From contig CANFLU010000008.1 in NCBI GenBank assembly GCA_947447975.1, positions 29,026 to 93,025 on the forward strand: 64,000 nucleotides of DNA. Reading direction: 5' to 3'. The notes under the pieces are model-generated. The model was not told the DNA's origin and ran no database searches. It worked only from the letters and a program-made list of their open reading frames with translations. This document shows, piece by piece, positions 1 through 7,196 of this stretch (its first letter is position 1; each line of letters starts with the position of its first letter). Source of the DNA: Comamonadaceae bacterium (GTDB lineage: Bacteria > Pseudomonadota > Gammaproteobacteria > Burkholderiales > Burkholderiaceae_C). Position numbers and translations under genes: made by a program.

Positions 1-114
1 GCTGCGCATAGGCAGCATCAAAAAGTAAGTCGGGTAAGTAAAGGCGTGGCGCTTAGGCGCAAGCCGGGTGTGGCGCACCTGGCCAAAGCCAATCATTGCT
101 TGCGCCGCTGTCAT
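1..114 (-). CDS. DUF1365 family protein (5' part, runs off window)
   Basis: The first 38 codons of a minus-strand gene are present; the rest lies beyond the window edge. The translation has the family's N-terminal signature: a G-x-V-R-H-T-R-x-x-P segment (residues ~11-20) followed by H-A-F-T-Y (24-28) and a tyrosine-containing stretch. The ATG lies two bases after the TGA of the FAD oxidoreductase at 117-1415, so the two are co-transcribed. DUF1365 proteins commonly sit beside such flavoproteins and cyclopropane-fatty-acid-synthase-like enzymes, often linked to lipid modification or stress. The biochemical role of DUF1365 itself is not settled. Confidence 0.8.
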   Translation of the reverse strand, partial: MTAAQAMIGFGQVRHTRLAPKRHAFTYPTYFLMLPMRS

Positions 115-116
115 CG

Positions 117-1415
117 TCAGCTACCGCGCGTGAGCAAAGGCTTTAAGGCTTCAGCCACGGCCAGGCCCGATTTCAAGCCGTCTTCATGAAAGCCATAGCC
201 GGTCCATGCGCCACAAAAATAGGTGTGCTGCCCGCCCTGGATAGCGGGCAAGCGCATTTGCGCCTCGGTCGCCGCCAGGTCAAACACCGGGTGTGCGTAG
301 TCGAAGCGGCCATGTACCAAGGCAGGGTCCAGCTCCTGTGCGGGGTTGAGCGACACCACGACCGGCTGGCTAAAAGGCAAAGGCTGCAACATATTGAGCA
401 GGTAATGCAGACAGACGCGCGGGCCATTTTCCCCATCGATTGCGCCGGCCGTGCGCTGGTAATTCCAGGCGGCCCAGGCCTTTTTGCGGCGCGGCAGCAC
501 CGACGCGTCGGTATGCAGCACCGCATGGTTGGCTTGGTAACGTATGGCGCTCAGGGTCTGACGCTCTAGGCCGCTGGCATCGGCCAACAGCGCCAGTGCT
601 TGGTCGCTGTGCGTCGCGATCACGACTTTGTCAAAGCGTTCGGTTTGGCCTTGTACCTGCACGAGCACACCATCGGCCTTGCGCTCAATCCACTGCACTG
701 GTGCGCGCAAGCGTTTGTCCGCAATCCCCGCGAGAATTTTTTCGACGTAATGGCGCGCGCCGCCTGGCACCGTGCGCCATTGGGGCCGGTTGGTCAGCGC
801 AATCAGCCCATGGTTATGGCAAAAACGGACCATGGTGGCGACGGGGAATGCCAACATCTGGTCGGTAGGGCAGCTCCAGATACAGGCCAGCATGGGCAGG
901 AAATACCAATCTTTGAACTCCTGCGAGAAGCCGTGCTGGCGCAAAAAATCACCCAGTGGCTGCACCAGCTCTGCATCGGCATTGCGCAAGGCCAGGTCGG
1001 TCGCCAGTTTGTTAAAGCGCACCACGTCAAGCAGCATGCGCCAAAAGCGCGGGCGCAGCAAATTGCTGCGCTGGGCGAACACCGCATCCAAAGAGGTGCC
1101 ACTCCATTCCAACGCCGGGGCATCGGCAGTGGCGGCGGTTTGCACAGAAAACGACATGTCAGAATCAGCCGAAGGCACGCCTAAATCAGCAAACAAGGCA
1201 ATCAATTGTGGGTAGGTGCGGTCGTTAAACACCAGAAAACCAGTGTCTACACCGTGGGTAAGCGCGCCGCTGGGCGTGTCCAGGGTGATATCTACGGTAT
1301 GCGTGTGTCCACCAAAATAATCGCCCGCTTCTAGCAAGGTGATATCGGCCAGTCCTTTGAGCCTGTGCGCGGCAGCCAGCCCGGAAATTCCTGAGCCAAT
1401 AACGGCTACCTTCAT
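117..1415 (-). CDS. FAD-dependent oxidoreductase (amine-oxidase-like)
   Basis: A protein of 432 residues that starts with a Rossmann FAD-binding motif, V-I-G-S-G-I-S-G (residues 4-11), followed by an acidic end to the second strand (T-L-L-E-A-G). It continues as the flavin-containing amine oxidase fold and ends with a second FAD-contact segment, F-C-G-A-W-T-G-Y-G-F-H-E-D. I chose the ATG at 1415 because a GGAG box lies just upstream and the dinucleotide-binding fold begins at once; an upstream in-frame start adds 20 residues that do not resemble the family. The family is annotated as NAD/FAD-binding protein and is often paired with DUF1365, as here. The substrate is unknown; a role in lipid desaturation or cyclopropanation is an inference from context in other genomes. 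Confidence 0.85.
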   Translation of the reverse strand: MKVAVIGSGISGLAAAHRLKGLADITLLEAGDYFGGHTHTVDITLDTPSGALTHGVDTGFLVFNDRTYPQLIALFADLGVPSADSDMSFSVQTAATADAPALEWSGTSLDAVFAQRSNLLRPRFWRMLLDVVRFNKLATDLALRNADAELVQPLGDFLRQHGFSQEFKDWYFLPMLACIWSCPTDQMLAFPVATMVRFCHNHGLIALTNRPQWRTVPGGARHYVEKILAGIADKRLRAPVQWIERKADGVLVQVQGQTERFDKVVIATHSDQALALLADASGLERQTLSAIRYQANHAVLHTDASVLPRRKKAWAAWNYQRTAGAIDGENGPRVCLHYLLNMLQPLPFSQPVVVSLNPAQELDPALVHGRFDYAHPVFDLAATEAQMRLPAIQGGQHTYFCGAWTGYGFHEDGLKSGLAVAEALKPLLTRGS

Positions 1416-1600
1416 ATACTTGTCTCCAGTGGAGTTACTATACAGTAATAGTACGACTGCAGAGTCGCTTTTCATATTTGTCCGTTTCGTACACGAATTG
1501 GTCAGTAATCAGCGGTCGGCAAAGCCAGACCCGCGGTAGTGGTTTATGGCGCTGATGTCCGTCTTGCCCGCCTAAAATCGAAAGTCACAGAAAGCACTGC

Positions 1601-2473
1601 ATGCTCTACCCGGAACTCTTTAGACAATTGGAATCTGTCCGCTGGGACATGGAACGCGACATCCCCTGGGCCAGTTTTGACCCTGCCGCCCTGTCCGACG
1701 AGCAAGCCAACACCATCAAAATGAACGCGATCACCGAGTGGGCGGCGCTGCCCGCCACCGAAATGTTTTTGCGCGATAACCGGGGCGACAGTGACTTTTC
1801 GGCCTTTATGTCTATTTGGTTCTTCGAGGAACAAAAGCATTCCCTGGTGTTGATGGAGTATTTGCGGCGCTTTCGGCCCGAGTTGGTGCCCACCGAGGCC
1901 GAGCTGCACAATGTGCGCTTTGAATTCGACCCGGCCCCGGCGCTGGAGACGCTGATGCTGCATTTTTGCGGCGAGATCCGCCTGAACCACTGGTACCGCC
2001 GCGCCAGCGACTGGCATACCGAGCCGGTGATTAAATCGATTTACACCCGCTTAAGCCAGGACGAAGCGCGCCACGGCGGCGCCTACCTGAAGTACATGAA
2101 GCGCGCTATTCAAAACGTAGGCCTGGAGGCCAAAAGCGCGTTTGCCAAAGTAGGCGTGCTAATGGCCAGCGCACGGCGCACCAGCCAGGCGCTGCATCCG
2201 ACCAATTTGCATGTGAATAAAGCGCTGTTCCCCAACGACACGGTGCAAGCGCGCCTGCCCAACCCGGACTGGCTGGAGCACTGGCTGGACAAACAAATTG
2301 ATTTTGACGTGGTCTGGGAAAACAAAGTGGTAGAGCGCATACTGCACAACATGAGCCTGTTGATGGAACGCAGCTTTGGCACCGTGCAAGAGCTCAATAA
2401 ATACCGCAAAGAACTGGCACGCGAGCTAGGCAGCGCCTTGGAGCCGAGCACTTCTGGTAGCAAAACGGCATGA
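1601..2473 (+). CDS. ferritin-like di-iron protein
   Basis: A soluble all-alpha protein of 290 residues with two carboxylate-His iron-binding motifs of the ferritin/acyl-ACP-desaturase type: E77-x-x-H80 (in E-E-Q-K-H) and E155-x-x-H158 (in D-E-A-R-H). Additional helix glutamates at 46 and 125 complete a likely di-iron site. There is no signal peptide. The family is usually annotated only as ferritin-like in Burkholderiales. It could be an oxygenase or desaturase-like enzyme rather than an iron store; the sequence alone does not decide. It overlaps rfaE2 by four bases (ATGA), implying translational coupling, although no functional link is known to me. Confidence 0.8.
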   Translation: MLYPELFRQLESVRWDMERDIPWASFDPAALSDEQANTIKMNAITEWAALPATEMFLRDNRGDSDFSAFMSIWFFEEQKHSLVLMEYLRRFRPELVPTEAELHNVRFEFDPAPALETLMLHFCGEIRLNHWYRRASDWHTEPVIKSIYTRLSQDEARHGGAYLKYMKRAIQNVGLEAKSAFAKVGVLMASARRTSQALHPTNLHVNKALFPNDTVQARLPNPDWLEHWLDKQIDFDVVWENKVVERILHNMSLLMERSFGTVQELNKYRKELARELGSALEPSTSGSKTA

Positions 2474-2979
2474 GCGACGCCAGCAGCGCCGCAGCCCCGC
2501 CAGCTATGCTGGGCAAGCTGTGCGAGCGCAGTAGCTTGGCGGGGGCACTTGCCCACTTGCCTCGGCCCTGGGTATTTACCAATGGCGTATTTGACGTGTT
2601 GCACCGTGGCCATGTGGTCTATCTGGCGCAGGCGCGCGCGCTGGGCGGCAGCCTGATCGTGGCGCTCAACACCGATGCCTCGGTGCGCCGCCTGGGCAAA
2701 GGCGAGGACCGCCCGCTCAACAATGAAATGGACCGCGCCATCGTCATGGCCAGCCAGGACGCAGTCAGCTTGGTCACCTGGTTTAGCGAAGATACGCCGC
2801 AGGCGCTGATCGCCGAAATCCGCCCCGACCTATTGGTCAAAGGCGGCGACTACCAGATGGACAGCTTGCCGGAAACAGCGCTCATGCACAGCTGGGGCGG
2901 CAAAGCACTGGCACTGCCATTTGTGTCGGGCTACTCCACGACCGCGCTCGTGAAAAAGATTCGGGCGCAGGACACCTAG
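2470..2979 (+). CDS. rfaE2: D-glycero-beta-D-manno-heptose 1-phosphate adenylyltransferase
   Basis: A cytidylyltransferase-fold nucleotidyltransferase of 169 residues. It transfers AMP from ATP to heptose 1-phosphate to make ADP-heptose for the lipopolysaccharide inner core. The fold's signature is clear: T-N-G-V-F-D-x-L-H-x-G-H at residues ~37-48 contains the H-x-G-H ATP-binding motif. L-N-T-D-A-S-V and the K-G-G-D-Y segment are typical of the HldE C-terminal domain. It is the stand-alone form (only the adenylyltransferase half of E. coli HldE), the common arrangement in Burkholderiales, where the kinase is encoded elsewhere. The start overlaps the preceding stop in ATGA. Confidence 0.93.
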   Translation: MSDASSAAAPPAMLGKLCERSSLAGALAHLPRPWVFTNGVFDVLHRGHVVYLAQARALGGSLIVALNTDASVRRLGKGEDRPLNNEMDRAIVMASQDAVSLVTWFSEDTPQALIAEIRPDLLVKGGDYQMDSLPETALMHSWGGKALALPFVSGYSTTALVKKIRAQDT

Positions 2980-3029
2980 GCCCGGCCAACCAGTCCGCTG
3001 TATACGTTTTGGGAAAACTAAAACACTCC

Positions 3030-3077
3030 CCAAAAAATACACCAGCGTGTGTCACTAGTGTGGGGGCGATTTTTTGG
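3030..3077. repeat. inverted repeat, possible bidirectional terminator
   Basis: A perfect 9-base inverted repeat (CCAAAAAAT at 3030-3038, ATTTTTTGG at 3069-3077) encloses a region with smaller complementary pieces (ACAC/GTGT and the palindrome CACTAGTG). It lies 50 bases after the rfaE2 stop and about 185 bases before the next gene, in an otherwise gene-free 282-base gap. A-rich and T-rich arms around the inner segment could act as a transcription terminator in either direction. Confidence 0.4.
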
Positions 3078-3261
3078 TAGAGGCCTCTGGGGCCTTATGC
3101 CCGGCGTGATGCCATAAAGCGATTGACGCATCGGATCACGTTCTAGCGATGAGATAGTTATAGCACCCAAGGTGCATTGGAAAGTTCAAACCATCGATTG
3201 CGCAATCTAAGAAAACATTCCTACAACAATACCCCCGCTCGCACAAAAAGACACCAGTTAT

Positions 3262-4119
3262 ATGCAGCTCAAGCAAGTTCGACAATTGATTTATGGGTTC
3301 ATTTTTTTGCCGCTATGGTGCTTTGCGCAAGTGCCGGAAGTAATTTTCATTCCGAGTGCTGATGGAACTGTGATCAAGGCCCATGTACTGCATCCAGCAG
3401 GGATGCCGATGAACCAAGCCAGGCCAGTCGTTGTCGCTCTTCATGGATGCGGCGGGCTTTATGCCACGATTGGCGTAAATCAAGGGAAATTAAATGCCAG
3501 ACATGATGGAATGGCTCAATTGATTGCAGGCCATGGATATTCCATCGTGTTCCCCGATAGTTTCACATCCCGAGGGGAGACAAGTTTGTGCTCCCAGAAA
3601 TTTGACGTGCGCCTGATCAAACAATCGCACAGATCAGATGACGTAGACGGTGTTCTGCTTTGGCTTTCTTCGCAAACTTGGGCAGACACCGCAAAAATCG
3701 CTTTACTTGGTTGGTCCCATGGCGGCACTACGGTCTTAGTCAGTACCGACAAAAATCGACACAAAGTCACATCGAGAGAAGTACAGCCCAGCGTTGCCAT
3801 TGCCTTTTATCCTGGGTGCTCCGATGCATTGAAGTCTAACTATCGCCCACAGGTTCCATTGGCCATGATGTTGGCAGAACTCGATGACTGGACGCCGCCA
3901 GCACCGTGCATTGAATTAGCTAAAAAAACGGGGGCAGATTTGTACGTTTATCCTGAAAGCTATCATGATTTTGACAATCCAGTCGGCACTGTAAGGCTGC
4001 GAATGGATGTGGCAAACGGTGTGAATCCGGGACAAGGTGTCCATGTTGGGCGCAATCCTCAAACCGGCCCTCAGGCATGGGAACAACTACTGGCCACCTT
4101 GCGCAACACTTGGCAATAG
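3262..4119 (+). CDS. secreted dienelactone hydrolase family protein
   Basis: An alpha/beta hydrolase of 285 residues with an N-terminal signal peptide ending near C-F-A-Q (residue ~23). The catalytic apparatus is visible: an A-L-H-G-C-G-G oxyanion loop, the nucleophile elbow G-W-S-H-G-G with Ser152, an acid at Asp208 or Asp209 (L-D-D-W-T), and His235 in S-Y-H-D-F-D. The fold matches the dienelactone hydrolase family, but export makes a polymer- or ester-directed role more likely than chlorocatechol degradation; the substrate is unknown. The coding sequence is visibly more AT-rich than its neighbours, which suggests recent acquisition. It stands alone, convergent with the two-component genes that follow. 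Confidence 0.8.
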   Translation: MQLKQVRQLIYGFIFLPLWCFAQVPEVIFIPSADGTVIKAHVLHPAGMPMNQARPVVVALHGCGGLYATIGVNQGKLNARHDGMAQLIAGHGYSIVFPDSFTSRGETSLCSQKFDVRLIKQSHRSDDVDGVLLWLSSQTWADTAKIALLGWSHGGTTVLVSTDKNRHKVTSREVQPSVAIAFYPGCSDALKSNYRPQVPLAMMLAELDDWTPPAPCIELAKKTGADLYVYPESYHDFDNPVGTVRLRMDVANGVNPGQGVHVGRNPQTGPQAWEQLLATLRNTWQ

Positions 4120-4193
4120 ACCCCACACCTTAATTAGCCGCTGCTTTAGCCCAGCACGGCACTTGGTGATCATGCAATTTCACAAGCCTGGCA

Positions 4194-4829
4194 TCAGTCC
4201 AGAGGTATGTCGGAGGAGGCGATTCCGCGAAACCGGTACGAGTGTGCTGGCCGCCCCAGTTTGCCGGAACGTGGGAGCTCGTCCGAAATAACAAATCCAT
4301 TCCTGACGAGGTAATCGAGGTAACGATGTGCGGTGGCGTAGGACATATCGCACTCGAGCGACACCGCATTGATCTCGACGGGCAGATCATTGGACCTCAG
4401 GTAAGTCAGAACACGCCGCATTTTCTCCCGCGAGATACCCTTCTCGGGATTCTTTTTGGAAGAGTGCAACTTGCGGTGCAGGCTGATCCGCGATAAGAAA
4501 TCGGCGAGATGTATCGGCTTGTTGATGAAATCGTCGGCCCCCGCAACCAGGAGCTCTTCGGCAACCTGCGGCTGTTGCTCGACGGTCAAGATCAGCACTG
4601 GGAGCGTCGGCGCGATCGCTTTGATTTGGCCCAGCACGTCAAGTCCGTTAGCGCCCGGCATGTGATAGTCGAGCAAGAACATATCGATATCTTCTTGCGC
4701 GACCCATGCCAAACATTGCTCAACTCGGGTCGTACCCAGGAAAAACCATCCCTGCGTCTTGGCCATGGCCTCCAGCGTGCACAAAATGGATTCGTCGTCG
4801 TCTAGGCCGCACAAGGTAAATGGCATCAT
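4194..4829 (-). CDS. response regulator with CitB/DcuR-like C-terminal helix-turn-helix
   Basis: A two-domain protein of 211 residues. The receiver domain (1-~120) has the acidic cluster D10-D11-D12, phospho-acceptor Asp54 in L-L-D-Y-H-M-P-G, Thr82 and Lys104 (N-K-P). The C-terminal part (~140-205) is a helix-turn-helix in which the segment S-Y-A-T-A-H-R-Y-L-D-Y-L resembles the DNA-binding domain of CitB/DpiA/DcuR-type regulators, which typically control uptake of organic acids. It is translated from an ATGA overlap with the histidine kinase upstream. Its position in the poly-gamma-glutamate cluster suggests that it controls the TonB receptor and/or the divergent ggt-pgs operon; that is inference. 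Confidence 0.85.
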   Translation of the reverse strand: MMPFTLCGLDDDESILCTLEAMAKTQGWFFLGTTRVEQCLAWVAQEDIDMFLLDYHMPGANGLDVLGQIKAIAPTLPVLILTVEQQPQVAEELLVAGADDFINKPIHLADFLSRISLHRKLHSSKKNPEKGISREKMRRVLTYLRSNDLPVEINAVSLECDMSYATAHRYLDYLVRNGFVISDELPRSGKLGRPAHSYRFRGIASSDIPLD

Positions 4830-6229
4830 CGATTCTCTTCACTGAGCGGCAGCTGCAAACTGACGACAGCCCCTCCGCTCGGACTATTGGCGATCAGAAG
4901 GCAGCCGCCGTGATTTTTGGCCACCTCTTGGACAAAGGCTAAGCCGAACCCGGTCGAACCCCATTCGGACACTCCGCGAGAATCAGACGAGAAGGCCTCG
5001 GAAAACCCTGGTCCGCTGTCGATCACCGATAGCAGCAAGGCATGGCCGTCCATGGTTGCCGCCAGCCGTATCTCCTTCACTGGCGAATCCCTCACCGCCA
5101 AGTTGGCATTGTCCAGGAGATTGACAAGGGCTCTGGAAAGCCGGATCTGGTTGATGTGGATCCGCTGGGCGAGCACGCGATCGTCGGCCGAGACGGTGAC
5201 CGAGTGTCGCCAGTCGAAGGCGCTGACCTGGCTAAGGACGTACTCGAAGAGCGCCGACACGGGAACACGCTGGCGCGCCTCTTCCCTGAGTAATTCATTG
5301 ATCATCTGATTCATGTTGGCGCCGCCCCGCGAAATCCGTTCGGCATAGCGCCGCAAATCACCGGGGGACAGGCTGTCGGCGATGACGTCCGCCAACCCCA
5401 GGATGGTGGTCAATGGTCGCGCCAAATCATGAACCAGCTGCTGGACTTCGCGGTGGCTCCGGATCCGAATCGCATCCTCGCGCAGCGTGGCGATTTCAAG
5501 ATCCCTTTCCCGGATCTTCTTCAGATTGGCATTGTGTCGGCTGGCGCCGACCAACAGCGCGGCGGCGGCTCCTCCGCCGGCTGCCGCAGAAAAGAACATG
5601 CCAAAGGAAAGCGCGTCCAACACCCAGTCCCAGTCCGCGGCCAGAGCGAACTGTTTGACGGCCGACGACAGTTCCCCGCCGCCAAAGCCCCAGTACGACA
5701 GCATGGGGGCAAGATCAAGCCATTGCACGGCAAAGACCAGCAAAGCAATGACAAGCAAGCGGGCGATCCAGCCTTTGATCTCACGCGTGGTGATCTGCAT
5801 CACGACGACGGTGATGATGCTCAACACCGCAGGCGCACCAAAATGCAATGACAGGCCGCTCTGAACTTGGGAGAGCAGTGTGTAACAGCATGGGACGCCC
5901 GCCAGCGGAACCAGCCAGTAAAAACGCCTCCATCTGCTCGACAGGTGGCTCAGGCTTTCGCCTAGGTTGAACCAACCCACATACAAGAAAACCGCGCGCA
6001 AGGTGTTCAGGCTGACCAAGGTAGTTGCCGAGGCCAGCAGATAGCGACCATCGTCGTGCAGCGCGAACCGTTCTAAATAATAGAGGACCGCACTGCCGCT
6101 AATTTGCAGGGTCGCCAGCCAAAGCACGAGGCAGACCGTGCCGGCGGCCAAAGTGCGACGCATACGCCACCGAATAGGGTCAAGCTCAGTCACCGCCGCT
6201 TGCCCACCGGCTCTATGCGCCAAGCGCAA
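4826..6229 (-). CDS. membrane sensor histidine kinase
   Basis: A protein of 467 residues. The first ~230 contain about seven hydrophobic segments (for example 31-50, 66-86, 104-120, 133-147, 155-170, 209-229). A short coiled linker (~232-258) follows, then the kinase core: H-box V-H-D-L-A-R-P-L with phospho-accepting His267, an N-box with L-L-D-N-A-N-L, a G1 box D-S-G-P-G-F and a G2 box G-x-G-L-A-F-V. The 7TM-type input domain without a periplasmic loop resembles 7TMR-DISM or MASE-like sensors more than PAS or Cache sensors. It is co-translated with the response regulator (ATGA overlap). The ligand is unknown; glutamate or gamma-glutamyl oligomers are a reasonable guess from the neighbouring genes. 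Confidence 0.87.
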   Translation of the reverse strand: MRLAHRAGGQAAVTELDPIRWRMRRTLAAGTVCLVLWLATLQISGSAVLYYLERFALHDDGRYLLASATTLVSLNTLRAVFLYVGWFNLGESLSHLSSRWRRFYWLVPLAGVPCCYTLLSQVQSGLSLHFGAPAVLSIITVVVMQITTREIKGWIARLLVIALLVFAVQWLDLAPMLSYWGFGGGELSSAVKQFALAADWDWVLDALSFGMFFSAAAGGGAAAALLVGASRHNANLKKIRERDLEIATLREDAIRIRSHREVQQLVHDLARPLTTILGLADVIADSLSPGDLRRYAERISRGGANMNQMINELLREEARQRVPVSALFEYVLSQVSAFDWRHSVTVSADDRVLAQRIHINQIRLSRALVNLLDNANLAVRDSPVKEIRLAATMDGHALLLSVIDSGPGFSEAFSSDSRGVSEWGSTGFGLAFVQEVAKNHGGCLLIANSPSGGAVVSLQLPLSEENR

Positions 6230-6256
6230 GCAGGCACGCGTATGCGCAGCCGCACT

Positions 6257-6802
6257 TCATTTCACACCCCACTCTTCGAGGGTCGCTCCCAGAACTGGTA
6301 CGGCGGCGCGTGGCGTTTCGACTTCGGTCAAGGTCACGCCGGGTGATCGGCCTCTGGTGAAGATACCGTCAAGATTGCCTGAGGCGACGACAATAAGTCG
6401 ATCGGCAAGTCCTGCTGTGGCCTCGATGAAAGTGTCGGACAGTTCTCCTCTGCGACGTGCCCCGCCGATATGCATCAGCAACACCCGGATGCCCTTTTTG
6501 CGGGCTTCCTGCAGCAGCAGTCTGGCGCGCATGCGTTCCTGATCCAGCGTGACGCCGGCAGCACCCAGGCCCTTGGAACTTGCGCCGACGACGACGATGA
6601 TCGCTTTCTGCGTGCCTAAGGCTTGCGCCGACAGGCCGGAGTTATAGCCCGGGTCGACCGCCATCCCTTTCATCAAGACCTTGACCAGCATGCCATCCGA
6701 AGTCTGACCAACCGAGGTGATCGTCACCTCCTCGGCACCAGCCACTGACGCAAGCACCAGCCCGCCCACGACCATCAGGAACGCACCAATTAGATGTTTC
6801 AA
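6257..6802 (-). CDS. small exported protein, paralogue A of a PGA-linked family
   Basis: A protein of 181 residues with a signal peptide (residues 1-~23, cleavage near V-A-G-A-E). The mature part has an alternating beta/alpha pattern with a V-G-A-S-S-K-G-L-G-A-A-G motif (~73-84) and a later H-I-G-G-A-R-R-R-G-E-L-S-D motif (~111-123). Both motifs recur in the protein at 12210-12770, so the two are paralogues on opposite arms of the cluster. I do not recognise a characterised function; it may belong to the family catalogued as DUF6305, but I cannot verify this. The Rossmann-like pattern with a glycine-rich loop suggests a periplasmic ligand-binding domain. It precedes the histidine kinase gene by 27 bases and may be a periplasmic partner of the sensor. 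Confidence 0.7.
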   Translation of the reverse strand: MKHLIGAFLMVVGGLVLASVAGAEEVTITSVGQTSDGMLVKVLMKGMAVDPGYNSGLSAQALGTQKAIIVVVGASSKGLGAAGVTLDQERMRARLLLQEARKKGIRVLLMHIGGARRRGELSDTFIEATAGLADRLIVVASGNLDGIFTRGRSPGVTLTEVETPRAAVPVLGATLEEWGVK

Positions 6803-6973
6803 GGAGCACCCTCCGCCTTGTTGCTAGGTCGCCATTGCGCAGCGCTAAGGCCCAGCGCAGCACCAGCCCAGCAGCCATGAAAAGCGCAAGAGTCTACCCT
6901 TGCCGGATCATGGGACTGGGCCAGGCCGCGGACCGAGCTCACCGCACCGCCAGGCACATCACCGCGCCCGTGC

Positions 6974-7008
6974 TGCGTTCCAAAACTTTCTTGGAACGCA
7001 CAAGAAAG
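6974..7008 (-). promoter_or_regulatory. two overlapping, mutually exclusive stem-loops in a 394-base gene-free gap
   Basis: The gap 6803-7196 between the TonB receptor and the small exported protein has no convincing gene. Inside it, a perfect 10-base inverted repeat (TGCGTTCCAA 6974-6983, TTGGAACGCA 6991-7000) overlaps a perfect 8-base inverted repeat (CTTTCTTG 6986-6993, CAAGAAAG 7001-7008), each with a 7-base loop. They share bases, so only one can form. In the minus-strand transcript the 8-base stem forms first and is followed by TTTT, like a weak terminator. The 10-base stem would be the alternative. This has the geometry of an attenuator or of a decoupling element between receptor and sensor genes. 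Confidence 0.5.
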
Positions 7009-7196
7009 CATGACCAGTATCGCGTTCACGCATTGATTGAAAACGGGGCAGTTGCACTACCCCAAACCGATCCACGGTTGTGGAAGGTCTTGTGTAAAGC
7101 CTCGTATTTTCTGAGCCTCATGCCCGCAGCACACCGTCTTTTTTGCCTGGTGATTCAATTGCACCAGAGCACAGTGGTATCGGCGTGCGCATCGCA

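Noticed and set aside
3262-4119. PHB depolymerase or acetyl-xylan esterase as identity of the secreted hydrolase
   Set aside because: Motif spacing fits the dienelactone hydrolase family better; no binding or linker domain of those enzymes is present.
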